DNA of 64,000 nt, from the NCBI RefSeq assembly GCF_002506585.1, contig NZ_DAXW01000015.1:62220-126219 (forward strand), in the 5' to 3' direction. This stretch comes from Methanoculleus sp. UBA430. GTDB lineage: Archaea > Halobacteriota > Methanomicrobia > Methanomicrobiales > Methanoculleaceae. This document shows, in pieces, positions 18,285 through 27,398 of the stretch (position 1 is the first letter of the stretch; every line of letters begins with the position of its first letter). The notes below the pieces were generated by a model that saw only the letters and a program-made list of their open reading frames with translations, did not search any database and was not told the origin of the DNA. The translations under genes and the position numbers were made by a program.

Positions 18285-18995
18285 ATGGATATCCAGAGGT
18301 TCATCACCGCGATGGAGCAGGTTGCTCCCCCCGAACTGGCTGAAGACTACGATGCCGGGAAGATCGGTCTCGTCGTCGAGGGGAAGGACGAGATCGGGAC
18401 CGTCTGCTGTGCGCTTGACGCCACAGAGCGCGTGGTGGAGGCCGCAGTCCGTGCCGGCGCGGATATGCTGGTCGTCCACCATACACCCCTCTGGAGCCCG
18501 ATCACGGCGGTCCGGGGGCCGATGTCGCACCTGCTCCGGACCATCCTTGCCGCCCGGATGAACCTCTATGTGATGCACACAAACTTCGACCGTGCCGAGG
18601 GCGGCGTCAATGACGTCCTGGCATCAAAACTCGGTCTTTTTGCGACCGAGCGGATGACCGTCGGCCTCGTCGGCGACTGCTCCCTCGACGTGACCGAGAT
18701 CGTCCGCCGCCTCCCCGGCGGGGGGATACGGGTCTACGGCGAGATCGAGACGATCCGCCGCCTGGCGCTCGTGGGCGGCGGCGGGTTTGACCCGGACCTG
18801 ATCCGGGAGGCCGCCGCCCTCGGGGCGGAAGCCTTCCTCTCGGCGGAACTAAAGCACAGCGTCGCCCGTGCGTCGCCCATCCCCTGCCTCGAGGCCACCC
18901 ATTACGCCCTCGAGGCCCCGGCCATGGAGGCGCTCTCCTCCCGCATGGGATGGCATTATATCCCTGACCCACCGCACGTAGTGGTAGTTCTATGA
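18285..18995 (+). CDS. Nif3-like dinuclear-metal protein (GTP cyclohydrolase I type 2-like)
   Basis: The 236-residue protein carries the Nif3/YbgI hallmarks: GLVVEGKDEIGTVCCALDAT, the metal-binding LVVHHTPLW and YVMHTNFDRAEGGVND, and a late His/Glu pair in SAELKHSVARA...CLEATHYALE. Nif3 proteins form toroidal hexamers with a dinuclear metal site. The cellular role is uncertain; automatic annotation as GTP cyclohydrolase type 2 is not well supported for archaea. The SWIM gene starts inside its stop codon. A CTTTTTATCC TATA-like element lies about 30 bases before the ATG at 18285. Confidence 0.88.
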   Translation: MDIQRFITAMEQVAPPELAEDYDAGKIGLVVEGKDEIGTVCCALDATERVVEAAVRAGADMLVVHHTPLWSPITAVRGPMSHLLRTILAARMNLYVMHTNFDRAEGGVNDVLASKLGLFATERMTVGLVGDCSLDVTEIVRRLPGGGIRVYGEIETIRRLALVGGGGFDPDLIREAAALGAEAFLSAELKHSVARASPIPCLEATHYALEAPAMEALSSRMGWHYIPDPPHVVVVL

Positions 18996-19309
18996 GCAGC
19001 ATCTGGCAGAAGATGGAGCGGGACGGAAAGCTGACACCGGAATTTCGCGCCTGTATCGAGCATGCCTACGGGGAGCGGGGGAGAAAGGCGCTCAGAGCCG
19101 TCGATGAGAGGCGGGTGAAGCGCTATCTGGACTTCTTCATCGTGGTGGGCCACAGTGACGAGTATATCGTGGAGGAAGACTTCTGCACCTGCAACGACTT
19201 CCTCTTCCGGGGCTGCGAGTGCTGGCACATTCTTGCGGTACGCATCGCCGAGCGGACGGGATTCTACGAATCCTACGACCTCTGGTACCAGGACGTATGG
19301 AAACGTTAA
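18992..19309 (+). CDS. SWIM zinc-finger protein
   Basis: 105 residues. The SWIM motif is CTCNDFLFRGCECWHILAVRIAE: CxC followed by CxH, which binds one zinc. The front half is helical and basic. Archaeal stand-alone SWIM proteins of this size are common and probably bind DNA or proteins. Start codon overlaps the Nif3 stop (ATGA), so expression is coupled. No target is known. Confidence 0.85.
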   Translation: MSSIWQKMERDGKLTPEFRACIEHAYGERGRKALRAVDERRVKRYLDFFIVVGHSDEYIVEEDFCTCNDFLFRGCECWHILAVRIAERTGFYESYDLWYQDVWKR

Positions 19310-19371
19310 CGGTGTAGCGCAAACAACTATATCAGTTCCAGTCATACGTTGATCATACTGCGTGATTTTCA

Positions 19372-22116
19372 ATGCTCGAAGAAGAATATACGCTCGATTA
19401 TTTCCGATCCCAGGGATTTGTGCGGAAGATCTGCAAGAGTTGCGGGGCTGCTTTCTGGACCCGGGACCCTGAACAGGAACTCTGCGGCGACGCTCCGTGT
19501 GTGACGTATAACTTCATCGGCAACCCGGTCTTCAAACCCCATACCGTTGACGAGATGCGGGAGGCGTTCCTCTCGTTCTTTGAGCGGCACGGTCACACGC
19601 GCCTCCAGCGCTACCCCGTAGCCGCACGGTGGAGAGACGATATCTACCTCACCATAGCATCCATCGCCGACTTCCAGCCGTTCGTCACGAGCGGGGTCGT
19701 TCCCCCGCCGGCAAACCCGCTGACCATCTCCCAGCCCTGCATCCGCTTAAACGACCTTGACTCGGTAGGGAGATCCGGGCGCCACCTGACACTCTTTGAG
19801 ATGATGGCCCACCACGCCTTCAACACCCCCGAGGAACAGGTCTACTGGAAGGAGGAGACGGTTGCCCTCTGCGACGAGTTCATTGCGTCGATCGGCGGCG
19901 ACCTTAACCGTGTCAGTTACAAGGAGCACCCCTGGTACGGCGGCGGGAACGCCGGGGCCTCCGTCGAGGTGCTCATCGGCGGCCTTGAGGTCGCGACGCT
20001 GGTCTTCATGAACCTCGGGCGGCAGAAGACCGATCAGCCGCCCGTCGATGTGAACGGGGAGCCGTACTATCCGATGCGGCTGAAGATTGTGGATACCGGC
20101 TACGGCCTCGAGCGGTTTGTCTGGGCCTCGAAGGGTTCGCCGACGATCTACGACGCGGTCTTCCCGGAGATGGTGAGCCGCCTGATGCGCTCGTCTCACC
20201 TCGAGCACCTCCTTGACAACCCGGAGTTCACGAAGATCATGGGGCTCAGCGCCCGGTTCGCCGGGGTGATGGACATCTCCGGGACGAACCTCTACAACCT
20301 GCGGCGGAAGGTCGCCGAGGCGATCGACGTGCCTGTCGAGCGGCTCGAGCGGATCGTCGTCCCGATCGAGAAGGTCTACTCCGTCGCCGACCACACCCGC
20401 TGCCTCGCCTACATGCTCGGCGACTGCATCGTCCCCTCGAACGTCCGCGAGGGGTACCTCGCCCGGCTGGTGCTTCGCCGGACGCTCCGGATGATGAACG
20501 ACCTTTCGATGGACGAAGACCTGGGGGACCTGATCGAGGCGCAGATGCAGGTCGTCGGGACCGGGAACTTCGGGCAGAGCGTCGATGTGGTCAGGGAGAT
20601 CGTGGAGAGCGAGGAGGAGCGGTACGCCGCGACCCTCGAACGCGGGACCCGGATCGTCCAGAAGATTGCCCGGAACTACAAGGCGAAGAGCACCCGCGTC
20701 CCTCTCGCAGAGGTGATCACTCTCTACGACTCGCACGGCATCCCGCCTGAGATGGTGAAGGATGTCGCTGCCGCCGAGGGGGCTGTCGTGGAGGTTCCCG
20801 ACAACTTCTACTCGCTGATCGCCGACATCCACTCGGAGGCGCAGAAGGCAGCGGAAGGAGAGGACCCGCTTGCTCCGTACCGCGAGCGGGCGAAGACACT
20901 CCCTCCGACGAAGAAACTCTTCTACGACCTGCCGAACGAGGTTGAGTTCGAGGCGATGGTGCTCGACTACTTCGACGGGATGGTGGTGCTGGACCAGACG
21001 CTCTTCTACCCCGAGGGAGGCGGTCAGCCGTCCGACACCGGCACCCTGGTGACGTCCGAGAGCATGGTCCGGGTGGAGGAGGCGACGAAAGTCGGGGAGG
21101 TGATCCTCCACCGGGTCACGGGAGGTCCCCTGAAGCGCGGCGAGCGGGTGAAGGGAATGGTGGACGAGGAACGCCGGCGATCGCTGATGCGCCACCACAC
21201 GGCGACCCACGTCCTCCTGCACGCCGCAAAGAAGGTGCTCGGCGTCCACGTGCACCAGGCGGGCGCCCAGAAGGGGAGCGAGACCTCGCGCCTTGATGTC
21301 CGGCACTACACGCATATCACGCCCGACGAACTCAAGCGGATCGAGATCGAGGCGAACCGCCTGGTCATGGCCGATACACCGGTCTATATCCATATCGAGG
21401 AGCGGACGAAGGCCGAGCAGAAGTACGGGTTCGACCTCTACCAGGGAGGGGTGCCGCCGGGCCGGGAGATCAGGACGGTGCGGGTGGCGAGCGACGTGCA
21501 GGCGTGTGCGGGTACGCACGTCCGGACGACCGGCGAGATCGGTTTCATCCGGGTCATCGGCGTCGAGCACATCCAGGACGGCGTCGAGCGGCTGGTCTTT
21601 GCGGCCGGCATCGCCGCCGTGCATGCCGTGCAGCATATGACGGATCTCCTCCAGGCATCCTCCGATGTGCTGAGCGTCCAGCCCGAGAACCTGCCGGCGG
21701 CGGTAGCGCGCTTCTTCTCGGAATGGAAGGAGCAGAAGAAGGAGATCGAGCGGCTCCAGAAGAGCGTGGTGGACCTCCAGGCGCAGCACCTCGAGGGCGA
21801 GATGGTCGACGGGGTCCGGGTCGTCGTCAGGCAGGTGGATGCGGCCCAGAAGGAACTCGTCGATCTCGCGAGCAGCGTCTCGGCAGAGGGCGGCGTGGCG
21901 CTCTTCGTGTCGGGAAACGGAAACGTGAAGGTGGTAGCAGCCTCCGGCGTACCGATGGTGAACGCCGCCGATATCGTGAGGAAGGTATGCGGCATCCTCG
22001 GCGGGAAGGGCGGCGGTAAACCGACGCTTGCGCAGGGTGCCGGAACAGACGCCTCCCGGCTTGATGAGGCGCTGGAGCACGGACGCAGAGAGATCCTTGA
22101 AGCACTCCATGGTTGA
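19372..22116 (+). CDS. alaS: Alanyl-tRNA synthetase, archaeal type
   Basis: The 914-residue enzyme has the archaeal architecture: an N-terminal extension with CKSCGAAFWTRDPEQELCGDAPC, a putative zinc site; the class II aminoacylation core (IASIADFQPFVTSG, LFEMMAHHAF, GYGLERFVW); the editing domain with HTATH near residue 608 and CAGTH near 711, the four zinc ligands; and the C-terminal dimerisation part with a coiled coil (EWKEQKKEIERLQKS) and a glycine-rich end. It charges tRNA-Ala and clears mischarged Ser/Gly. A TATA-like ACTATAT lies about 45 bases before the ATG. Confidence 0.97.
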   Translation: MLEEEYTLDYFRSQGFVRKICKSCGAAFWTRDPEQELCGDAPCVTYNFIGNPVFKPHTVDEMREAFLSFFERHGHTRLQRYPVAARWRDDIYLTIASIADFQPFVTSGVVPPPANPLTISQPCIRLNDLDSVGRSGRHLTLFEMMAHHAFNTPEEQVYWKEETVALCDEFIASIGGDLNRVSYKEHPWYGGGNAGASVEVLIGGLEVATLVFMNLGRQKTDQPPVDVNGEPYYPMRLKIVDTGYGLERFVWASKGSPTIYDAVFPEMVSRLMRSSHLEHLLDNPEFTKIMGLSARFAGVMDISGTNLYNLRRKVAEAIDVPVERLERIVVPIEKVYSVADHTRCLAYMLGDCIVPSNVREGYLARLVLRRTLRMMNDLSMDEDLGDLIEAQMQVVGTGNFGQSVDVVREIVESEEERYAATLERGTRIVQKIARNYKAKSTRVPLAEVITLYDSHGIPPEMVKDVAAAEGAVVEVPDNFYSLIADIHSEAQKAAEGEDPLAPYRERAKTLPPTKKLFYDLPNEVEFEAMVLDYFDGMVVLDQTLFYPEGGGQPSDTGTLVTSESMVRVEEATKVGEVILHRVTGGPLKRGERVKGMVDEERRRSLMRHHTATHVLLHAAKKVLGVHVHQAGAQKGSETSRLDVRHYTHITPDELKRIEIEANRLVMADTPVYIHIEERTKAEQKYGFDLYQGGVPPGREIRTVRVASDVQACAGTHVRTTGEIGFIRVIGVEHIQDGVERLVFAAGIAAVHAVQHMTDLLQASSDVLSVQPENLPAAVARFFSEWKEQKKEIERLQKSVVDLQAQHLEGEMVDGVRVVVRQVDAAQKELVDLASSVSAEGGVALFVSGNGNVKVVAASGVPMVNAADIVRKVCGILGGKGGGKPTLAQGAGTDASRLDEALEHGRREILEALHG

Positions 22117-22726
22117 CGATGTTGTAGTTATCCAGCCGGGCGATGAGCGGGCTCAGAAGATCGCCCGGGCAATGGCGAGCCAGACGGCGAACGCGGTTAT
22201 TCAGGCTTTCGGCAGCGGGCCGCTGACGTCCTCAGAGGTTGCCAGGGCGATGGCGATCCCGATCACCACCGCCTCCTACCACATCGAGAACCTCCTCGAC
22301 GCCGGGATTCTTGAGGTTATGGAGACCCGCTGGAGCGAGAAAGGGCGCGAGGTGAAGGTCTACGGTCTTGCGAACCAGGTGTTCATCATCGCGCCGCCGG
22401 TGAGCGATCTGCGGTCGGTGCTCCAGAAGTACGCGACGCTCTTTGCGGTCGCCATCTTCGCGAGCCTCAGCCTTGCGACGTTTCTTCCGGTGGTCATGCC
22501 GGGGATCCAGGCCATGCCGCCCGGCCCGATGGCCTCCGGTGGAAACGGCGAAGAGGTCGTGACGCTCCGGACACCTGCCTTCGATGCCGCCGGGGGACTG
22601 CCGGTCCACGACCTGGTGATGGGGTTCTTCTTCGGGGCCTGCGCGGTGCTGCTCGCGCTCCTGGTCTACGAGGTCTACTACTGGTGGCGGACCTCCCCGC
22701 GGGCGGAAAAAGGGAGAAACGGATAA
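22109..22726 (+). CDS. Membrane-anchored ArsR-like regulator
   Basis: 205 residues from ATG 22109, overlapping the alaS stop. Residues 10-90 are a winged helix (LTSSEVARAMAIPITTASYHIENLLDAGILEVMETRWSEKGREVKVYGL). Two hydrophobic helices follow, about 105-130 (TLFAVAIFASLSLATFLPVVM) and 170-192, separated by a ~40-residue external loop. Methanogens have many such HTH proteins with C-terminal membrane helices; most are unstudied. It may report a membrane or extracellular signal directly to DNA. Translational coupling with alaS may be only an economy of space. Confidence 0.8.
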   Translation: MVDDVVVIQPGDERAQKIARAMASQTANAVIQAFGSGPLTSSEVARAMAIPITTASYHIENLLDAGILEVMETRWSEKGREVKVYGLANQVFIIAPPVSDLRSVLQKYATLFAVAIFASLSLATFLPVVMPGIQAMPPGPMASGGNGEEVVTLRTPAFDAAGGLPVHDLVMGFFFGACAVLLALLVYEVYYWWRTSPRAEKGRNG

Positions 22727-22758
22727 AAGAGGTCTGGTGAGGGGGTATCAGGGGATCT

Positions 22759-22887
22759 TTATCGTCGCCCCCTGACAGATCCGGCTCCCTGGGGTTGCCC
22801 GCTTCCTGCTTCAACCTTTGCCCCGCATTTGGGGCATCTTGTCTTCTTTGGATTGATCTCTGCACCGCAACTGTAGCACTTTGGCAT
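22759..22887 (-). CDS. 42-residue double-CxxC zinc-ribbon protein
   Basis: Starts MPKCYSCGAEINPKKTRCP and continues with KCG, giving two CxxC knuckles 14 residues apart, followed by a Gly/Gln-rich basic tail. It is a one-zinc ribbon of the kind called zinc-ribbon domain protein. GGTGAT lies a few bases before the ATG. It is short but the two knuckles and the ribosome site make a real gene likely. Function unknown. Confidence 0.6.
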   Translation of the reverse strand: MPKCYSCGAEINPKKTRCPKCGAKVEAGSGQPQGAGSVRGRR

Positions 22888-23208
22888 GGTCTATCACCAC
22901 AATATGCCTGATCGGAGTATGACACCATAAGGCTATCCCATCGGGATCCTGCCGTAAATTCCGGCGGCAGCCGGAAACCACGGAATATTGGCTTATCTAC
23001 GTCGAACGCCGTTTCTCTTTCGTGAGATCCGTTTGTCTTGCATTTAAGGCAGGCCGGATGCCGGCCCTGTGACCGGGGATGGAAGGCAGGTCCTGTCCGG
23101 GGAAGAAGAGCTGAAGCACACGGCAGTTAAAAACCCGAAACACTCCTGAATTCGCCGCAGGATGCCACCACGGCATATGAATAACCTTTTTGCGATCGCG
23201 GGGGGGCG
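22888..23208. other. Intergenic stretch without convincing genes
   Basis: No protein-like reading frame or RNA structure was recognised. The zinc-ribbon gene is divergent to this stretch, so its promoter must lie at the left end. Confidence 0.5.
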
Positions 23209-23367
23209 ATGACGGCCGCCATCACCCTCTTCATCGGGACGTCGACGTTCTTCTGGATCATGAGGCGCCCGGGCCCGAGATCGGCAGCACAGGCCTATGG
23301 GGATTGCAGAGCCGGCCGCGCACCATTGCCGGCATCCAGAACCGTGATATGTACAGAGGGCGTATGA
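23209..23367 (+). CDS. Possible small membrane peptide
   Basis: A 52-residue frame from ATG 23209 with a G-rich run directly upstream. The first 18 residues are hydrophobic (TAAITLFIGTSTFFWIM), then the sequence becomes basic and unconserved-looking. It may be chance; no family is recognised. Confidence 0.22.
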   Translation: MTAAITLFIGTSTFFWIMRRPGPRSAAQAYGDCRAGRAPLPASRTVICTEGV

Positions 23368-23432
23368 AACAGTGTTTCGGGACGAGCTCGCATGCCGCGC
23401 CGTGCAGGCAAAACCCCGGCGAGCCGTAGATC

Positions 23433-24392
23433 ATGAGCAGCGCAATGGAGATCCTTTCAGCGACTCTGGTCCTCTCATCCGAGCTCCTGCTCCGGACGGT
23501 CCCGATCGTCATTATCGGCGTGCTGATCGCCGAGATCTTGATTGCTCTCCGGATCACCGAGAGGATCGCGAGCGTTGCCTACCCGGTCACGACCTTCTCC
23601 CACCTCCCCCGCGAGTGCGGAGCGAGTTTTCTCCTGGCATTCGTCTCGCCGCAGGCGGCGGACGCGATGCTTGTCGACTACTACCATAAAGGGATGATCG
23701 GGCGGGGCGAGCTCGTCGTCGCGGCGCTCATCAACTCCTTCCCGTCCGTCGTCATGCACTGGCGCTACCTGATCCCGGTTTATGTCCCGCTGCTCGGGGT
23801 CTTTGGCGTGATCTACTTTGCCATCCTGATGGCGATTGGGTTTCTCAAGACCGGGATCGTCATGATTGCCGGGCGGATGCTTCTCTCGGCGGTTCCGGCG
23901 ACCCGGACGCCGGAGGAGCATTCCGGGCGGACGTTACCCCCGAAAACGGCCCTGAGAACCTCCCTCCGACCGGCCGCGAGAACCCTCCGCCGGATCCTCG
24001 GGATTATGATCCCGACGCTCGTCGTTGTGGCGTTTCTCATCGAGGCCGGGGTATTCGACGCCGTTGCGGCGCATCTGGAGGGCGCGAGCAGGCTCTTTCC
24101 CATACCGCCCGAAGGCCTCGCGATCATCGCGGCAAAGTTCGGGTCGTACATCGCCGCAGCAAGCCTTGCGTCTGGACTGCTCGCTGCCGGTGATATGGTC
24201 GGCAGGGATATTGTCGTCACGCTGCTCGTGGCGAACCTGCTGACCAGCGTCGTCACCTACCTGCGCTGGCTCGGGTCCTTTTATGTCGCGATCTTCGGGC
24301 CGAAGCAAGGCACCGAGATCATGCTCCTCTCGGTCGCGCTCCAGGACGGCCTCCTGCTGGTGACGATCTTCCTGCTGGCCTGGTTCTGGTGA
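23433..24392 (+). CDS. Nucleoside-recognition (gate) domain membrane protein
   Basis: 319 residues with about eight hydrophobic helices. The pattern of small and polar residues inside the helices (FLLAFVSPQAADAMLVDYYHKGMIGRGELVVAALINSFPSVVMHW in the first half, FGSYIAAASLASGLLAAGDM in the second) matches the gate domain (PF07670) of nucleoside transporters and spore-maturation proteins. Methanogens carry such proteins singly. Substrate is unknown. The N-terminus has a candidate start ATG at 23433 and a second Met four codons later. Confidence 0.8.
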   Translation: MSSAMEILSATLVLSSELLLRTVPIVIIGVLIAEILIALRITERIASVAYPVTTFSHLPRECGASFLLAFVSPQAADAMLVDYYHKGMIGRGELVVAALINSFPSVVMHWRYLIPVYVPLLGVFGVIYFAILMAIGFLKTGIVMIAGRMLLSAVPATRTPEEHSGRTLPPKTALRTSLRPAARTLRRILGIMIPTLVVVAFLIEAGVFDAVAAHLEGASRLFPIPPEGLAIIAAKFGSYIAAASLASGLLAAGDMVGRDIVVTLLVANLLTSVVTYLRWLGSFYVAIFGPKQGTEIMLLSVALQDGLLLVTIFLLAWFW

Positions 24393-24406
24393 ATGACGAC
24401 CCTGCG

Positions 24407-24904
24407 TCATTGGACCTTCTCCGTCGTCTCCCGCACCCACCGGTGCCGGTCCTCCCAGGCTTCCCAGACCGCCGCAGTCCAGCGCATCAGCGCCTCTTCC
24501 TTCTCCGCATCCGTCGCGGCCAGAAGGATGTCCATCACGGTCAGGTCTCCCCTGCCTTCCGGGGGTTCGAGCCGCGGCCAGTCTCTCCGCCTCCTCGCGA
24601 TCTTCATATGCGCAAGCTGCACCTCGCGGCCCGTATACCCTCTTTCCACAGCGAGATAGAGCCCGATGAGCGCGAACACCGCCGTTATCGGGCGCATTCG
24701 CTCTCCAACGTGTTGCGCCGCGTAGGCGTCGACTGCGTGCTGGTGGACGAACCCGGCGTCCTGCTGCACGAGGGTCCAGCAGGTCAGGTCATAGTACGCC
24801 TCCAGGCACTCGCCCGCGGCGTTGTAACGCTCCGCAGGACCGAGGTTCCGGTCGGGGAGCTTCACCCCGCATCCGGGGCAGACAGTGAAAGCGCTACTGT
24901 TCAT
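24407..24904 (-). CDS. DUF5946 family protein
   Basis: 165 residues. CPGCGVKLPD near the N-terminus is a single CxxC knuckle. Conserved parts follow: AAGECLEAYYDLTCWTLVQQDAGFVHQHAVDAYAAQHVG, then LIGLYLAVERGYTGREVQ and a Trp-rich end (WTAAVWEAWEDRHRWVRE). The pattern of His, Cys and Tyr in the middle matches the DUF5946 family, which has no assigned function. It converges on the gate-domain gene and diverges from the AHSA1 gene. Confidence 0.7.
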   Translation of the reverse strand: MNSSAFTVCPGCGVKLPDRNLGPAERYNAAGECLEAYYDLTCWTLVQQDAGFVHQHAVDAYAAQHVGERMRPITAVFALIGLYLAVERGYTGREVQLAHMKIARRRRDWPRLEPPEGRGDLTVMDILLAATDAEKEEALMRWTAAVWEAWEDRHRWVRETTEKVQ

Positions 24905-25016
24905 GAACTATGCCAGTTCTGGCGTCATCGCACTTCTTCGCATCGGTGCGTATGCAGGCGAGGAAGTTTTTTATGCAGGGGGTCCCGATCACGGAAAAAT
25001 TGGAGGGAACGGCAAC

Positions 25017-25508
25017 ATGGCAGAAGCAACACTGACGGAAGAGAGAGGAAGGTTATTCATCCAGCGCATCTTCGCGGCATCGCGCGAACAGGTCTGGAGG
25101 GCGTGGACGGACCCGGAGGTGATAGCGCAGTGGTGGGGGCCGGCGGAGTTTACAGCGCCGGTCGTCAAAGTCGACCTCCGCGAGGGGGGCAGGTACCTCT
25201 TTGCCATGCGCTCGCCCGAAGGCCAGGAGGTCTGGAGCACCGGTGAGTACCGCGAGATCGTCGCGGGTGAACGGCTCGTCTTCACCGATTCGTTTGCGAA
25301 CGCCCAAGGCAACGTGGTCCCGGCCTCGACCTACGGGATGAGCGGGGACTGGCCGCTGGAACTCCTGGTGACGGTGACGTTCGAGGAGCACAGCGGCGGG
25401 ACGAAGATGACCCTGCGGCATGAAGGCATCCCGGCGGGCGAGCCAATCGAGCAGGTCGAGGCCGGGTGGAACGAGTCGTTCGACAGACTCGCAACCGTCC
25501 TCGGGTAG
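25017..25508 (+). CDS. SRPBCC / AHSA1-like protein
   Basis: 163 residues with the AHSA1-type START fold: FAASREQVWRAWTDPEVIAQWWGP, the strand pair around LREGGRYLFAMRSPEG, EYREIVAGERLVFTDSF and the C-terminal helix EQVEAGWNESFDRLATVLG. Such proteins bind hydrophobic ligands in a deep pocket. GGAGGG precedes ATG 25017 by about eleven bases, which fixes the start. It is transcribed in the same direction as the hydrolase cluster 85 bases downstream and may belong to the same unit. Confidence 0.88.
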   Translation: MAEATLTEERGRLFIQRIFAASREQVWRAWTDPEVIAQWWGPAEFTAPVVKVDLREGGRYLFAMRSPEGQEVWSTGEYREIVAGERLVFTDSFANAQGNVVPASTYGMSGDWPLELLVTVTFEEHSGGTKMTLRHEGIPAGEPIEQVEAGWNESFDRLATVLG

Positions 25509-25593
25509 CCGGGACCTGATGCCCCGGTTCTCCCGGCCTGCAGGACCCGGCGGGAACGGGTAGCCTTATGGCTGGAGTGGAGCGTGCATCCCT

Positions 25594-26574
25594 ATGGTTA
25601 GTCTCCTGGTCCCCCTCATCCTGCTCGGCGTCGCCGTCGTGGGGGCGGCGGTCACGATGCGCTACCGGCGCGAGATGCGTGCCGTCCGGGAGCAGATCAA
25701 AGGCCCGGGAAGCCGGGTGGTCCGGACCGGGTGCGGGCCGATCGGGTATGCCCGGTCCGGGGACGGCTACCCGGTGCTCGTCGTCCACGGCAACGCGGGC
25801 GGGTTCGACCAGGGTTTGCTGCTCGCCGGGTGGACCATCGACCAGGCGCTCCAGGTCATCGCGCCGTCAAGGTTCGGCTACCCCGGCACGCCCATGCCTT
25901 CGCGTGCGAGCGTCACCATGCAGGCGGACGCCTTCGCCTGCCTGCTTGATGCCCTCGCGATCGAGCGGGCCGCCGTCGTCGGCTACTCGGCAGGCTCCGC
26001 CTCGTCGATCCAGCTCGCCCTGCGCCACCCGGAGCGCGTCTCGGCGCTTATCCTCGTCGAACCCGTTGCGCCGGGGAAGGGGCCGGTCATGCCGAGACCC
26101 ATCTTTACCGTCTTCTTCAGGAATGATTTCGTGTACTGGGCGACGGTCACCTTCTTTCGGCCGATCGTAGAAGGAGCGTGGGCCGGCGTGCCCCGAGGAA
26201 AAAGGCTCACCCCGAACGATAAGGCCGAAGTCAGGACGCTGCTTTCAAGCCTCCTCCCGGTCAGCGCCCGGGTCGACGGAAGCTCTTTTGACACTTACGT
26301 CTCAACCCCCGGCCTGCTCAACGCCTCCGGCAATGACTACCCGTTTGAGAAGATCCGGGCCCCCACGCTGGTGGTCAGCGCCGTGGACGATCCGCTGGCG
26401 CTCCACGAGAATGCACGCGCCCTTGCACGGAGGATTCCCGGCGCCCGCCTCCTCGCCGTGCCGGGGGGCGGCCACATGCTTCTTGGGCATCACGAAGAAG
26501 TCCGGCAGGGGATTACGGAGTTCCTGCACGAGAACGGCATTCCCGGCCTCTCTCCAAACGAGAAGGTGAAATGA
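25594..26574 (+). CDS. Membrane-anchored alpha/beta hydrolase
   Basis: 326 residues. An N-terminal membrane helix (LLVPLILLGVAVVGAAVTM) is followed by a short basic linker and an alpha/beta-hydrolase domain. The oxyanion-strand motif is VLVVHGNAGGFDQG, the nucleophile elbow GYSAGSASS (Ser), the acid lies in VSAVDDP and the His in GGGHMLLGH. It is probably an esterase or lipase-like enzyme held at the inner face of the membrane. The next hydrolase starts inside its stop codon. Confidence 0.85.
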   Translation: MVSLLVPLILLGVAVVGAAVTMRYRREMRAVREQIKGPGSRVVRTGCGPIGYARSGDGYPVLVVHGNAGGFDQGLLLAGWTIDQALQVIAPSRFGYPGTPMPSRASVTMQADAFACLLDALAIERAAVVGYSAGSASSIQLALRHPERVSALILVEPVAPGKGPVMPRPIFTVFFRNDFVYWATVTFFRPIVEGAWAGVPRGKRLTPNDKAEVRTLLSSLLPVSARVDGSSFDTYVSTPGLLNASGNDYPFEKIRAPTLVVSAVDDPLALHENARALARRIPGARLLAVPGGGHMLLGHHEEVRQGITEFLHENGIPGLSPNEKVK

Positions 26575-27398
26575 TCATGGCAACGAAGATGGAAATGCGG
26601 CCGGGCCGCTACGCGCCCGTGAACGGGCTTTCGATGTATTACGAGATCCACGGCGCCGGCAGGCCGCTGGTGCTCCTTCACGGCGCCTTCATGACGATCG
26701 AGGGGTCGTTTCAGCGGATGCTCCCCACCCTTGCAGAGACCCGGCAGGTCCTCGCCGTCGAGCAGCAGGCTCACGGCCGTACCGCCGACATCGACCGCCC
26801 GCTGACCTACGGGGGGATGGCGGCGGACACCGTCGCCCTCCTCCGGCACCTGGGGGTCAGCGAAGCCGACATCTTCGGCTACAGCATGGGGGCCGCCATC
26901 GCCCTCGAGATCGCCGTCCGGCATCCCGACGTCGTGCACAAACTCGTCCTTGCCTCGCCGAGTTACACGAGAGAAGGGTCCTACCCCGAGATGTACGAGG
27001 GGGAAGAGAACCTGAAGCCCGAAGACCTGGCCGGCACCCCGTTCGCGGAGGAGTATGCCCGGACGGCGCCGAACCCGGATGCCTGGCCCCGGCTCATCGA
27101 GAAGGTGAAGCAGCTGGACCGAGAGTTCCGGGGCTGGACGGCTGAGGAGATCCGGTCGATCCGGGCGCCGACGCTCGTCATCATAGGCGACTCCGACGTC
27201 AACCGCCCCGAACACGCGGTCGAGATCTTCCGGCTGCTCGGCGGCGGCGTGCCGGGGGATATCGTCGGGCTCCCGGCGTCCCGGCTCGCGGTCCTCCCCG
27301 GCACGACCCATATCACGCTCATCGACCGCACCGACTGGCTGCTTGCGATGATCGGGGAGTTCCTCGATGCACCCGCGCCGGAGGCGGGGGGGGCATGA
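26571..27398 (+). CDS. Alpha/beta hydrolase
   Basis: 275 residues, soluble. LVLLHGAFMTIEGSF is the oxyanion region, GYSMGAAIA the nucleophile elbow, IIGDSDVNRPEH the acid region and GTTHITLI the His. It starts four bases inside the preceding hydrolase and is followed with overlap by a CPBP protease gene, so the three genes are one operon. The two hydrolases are only distantly similar, so recent duplication is not indicated. Substrate unknown. Confidence 0.87.
   Translation: MIMATKMEMRPGRYAPVNGLSMYYEIHGAGRPLVLLHGAFMTIEGSFQRMLPTLAETRQVLAVEQQAHGRTADIDRPLTYGGMAADTVALLRHLGVSEADIFGYSMGAAIALEIAVRHPDVVHKLVLASPSYTREGSYPEMYEGEENLKPEDLAGTPFAEEYARTAPNPDAWPRLIEKVKQLDREFRGWTAEEIRSIRAPTLVIIGDSDVNRPEHAVEIFRLLGGGVPGDIVGLPASRLAVLPGTTHITLIDRTDWLLAMIGEFLDAPAPEAGGA

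Noticed and set aside
19747..22110. 787-codon open frame opposite alaS
   Set aside because: Shadow of alaS; composition (His, Arg, Leu, Asp) is an artefact of high GC and the frame has no domain.
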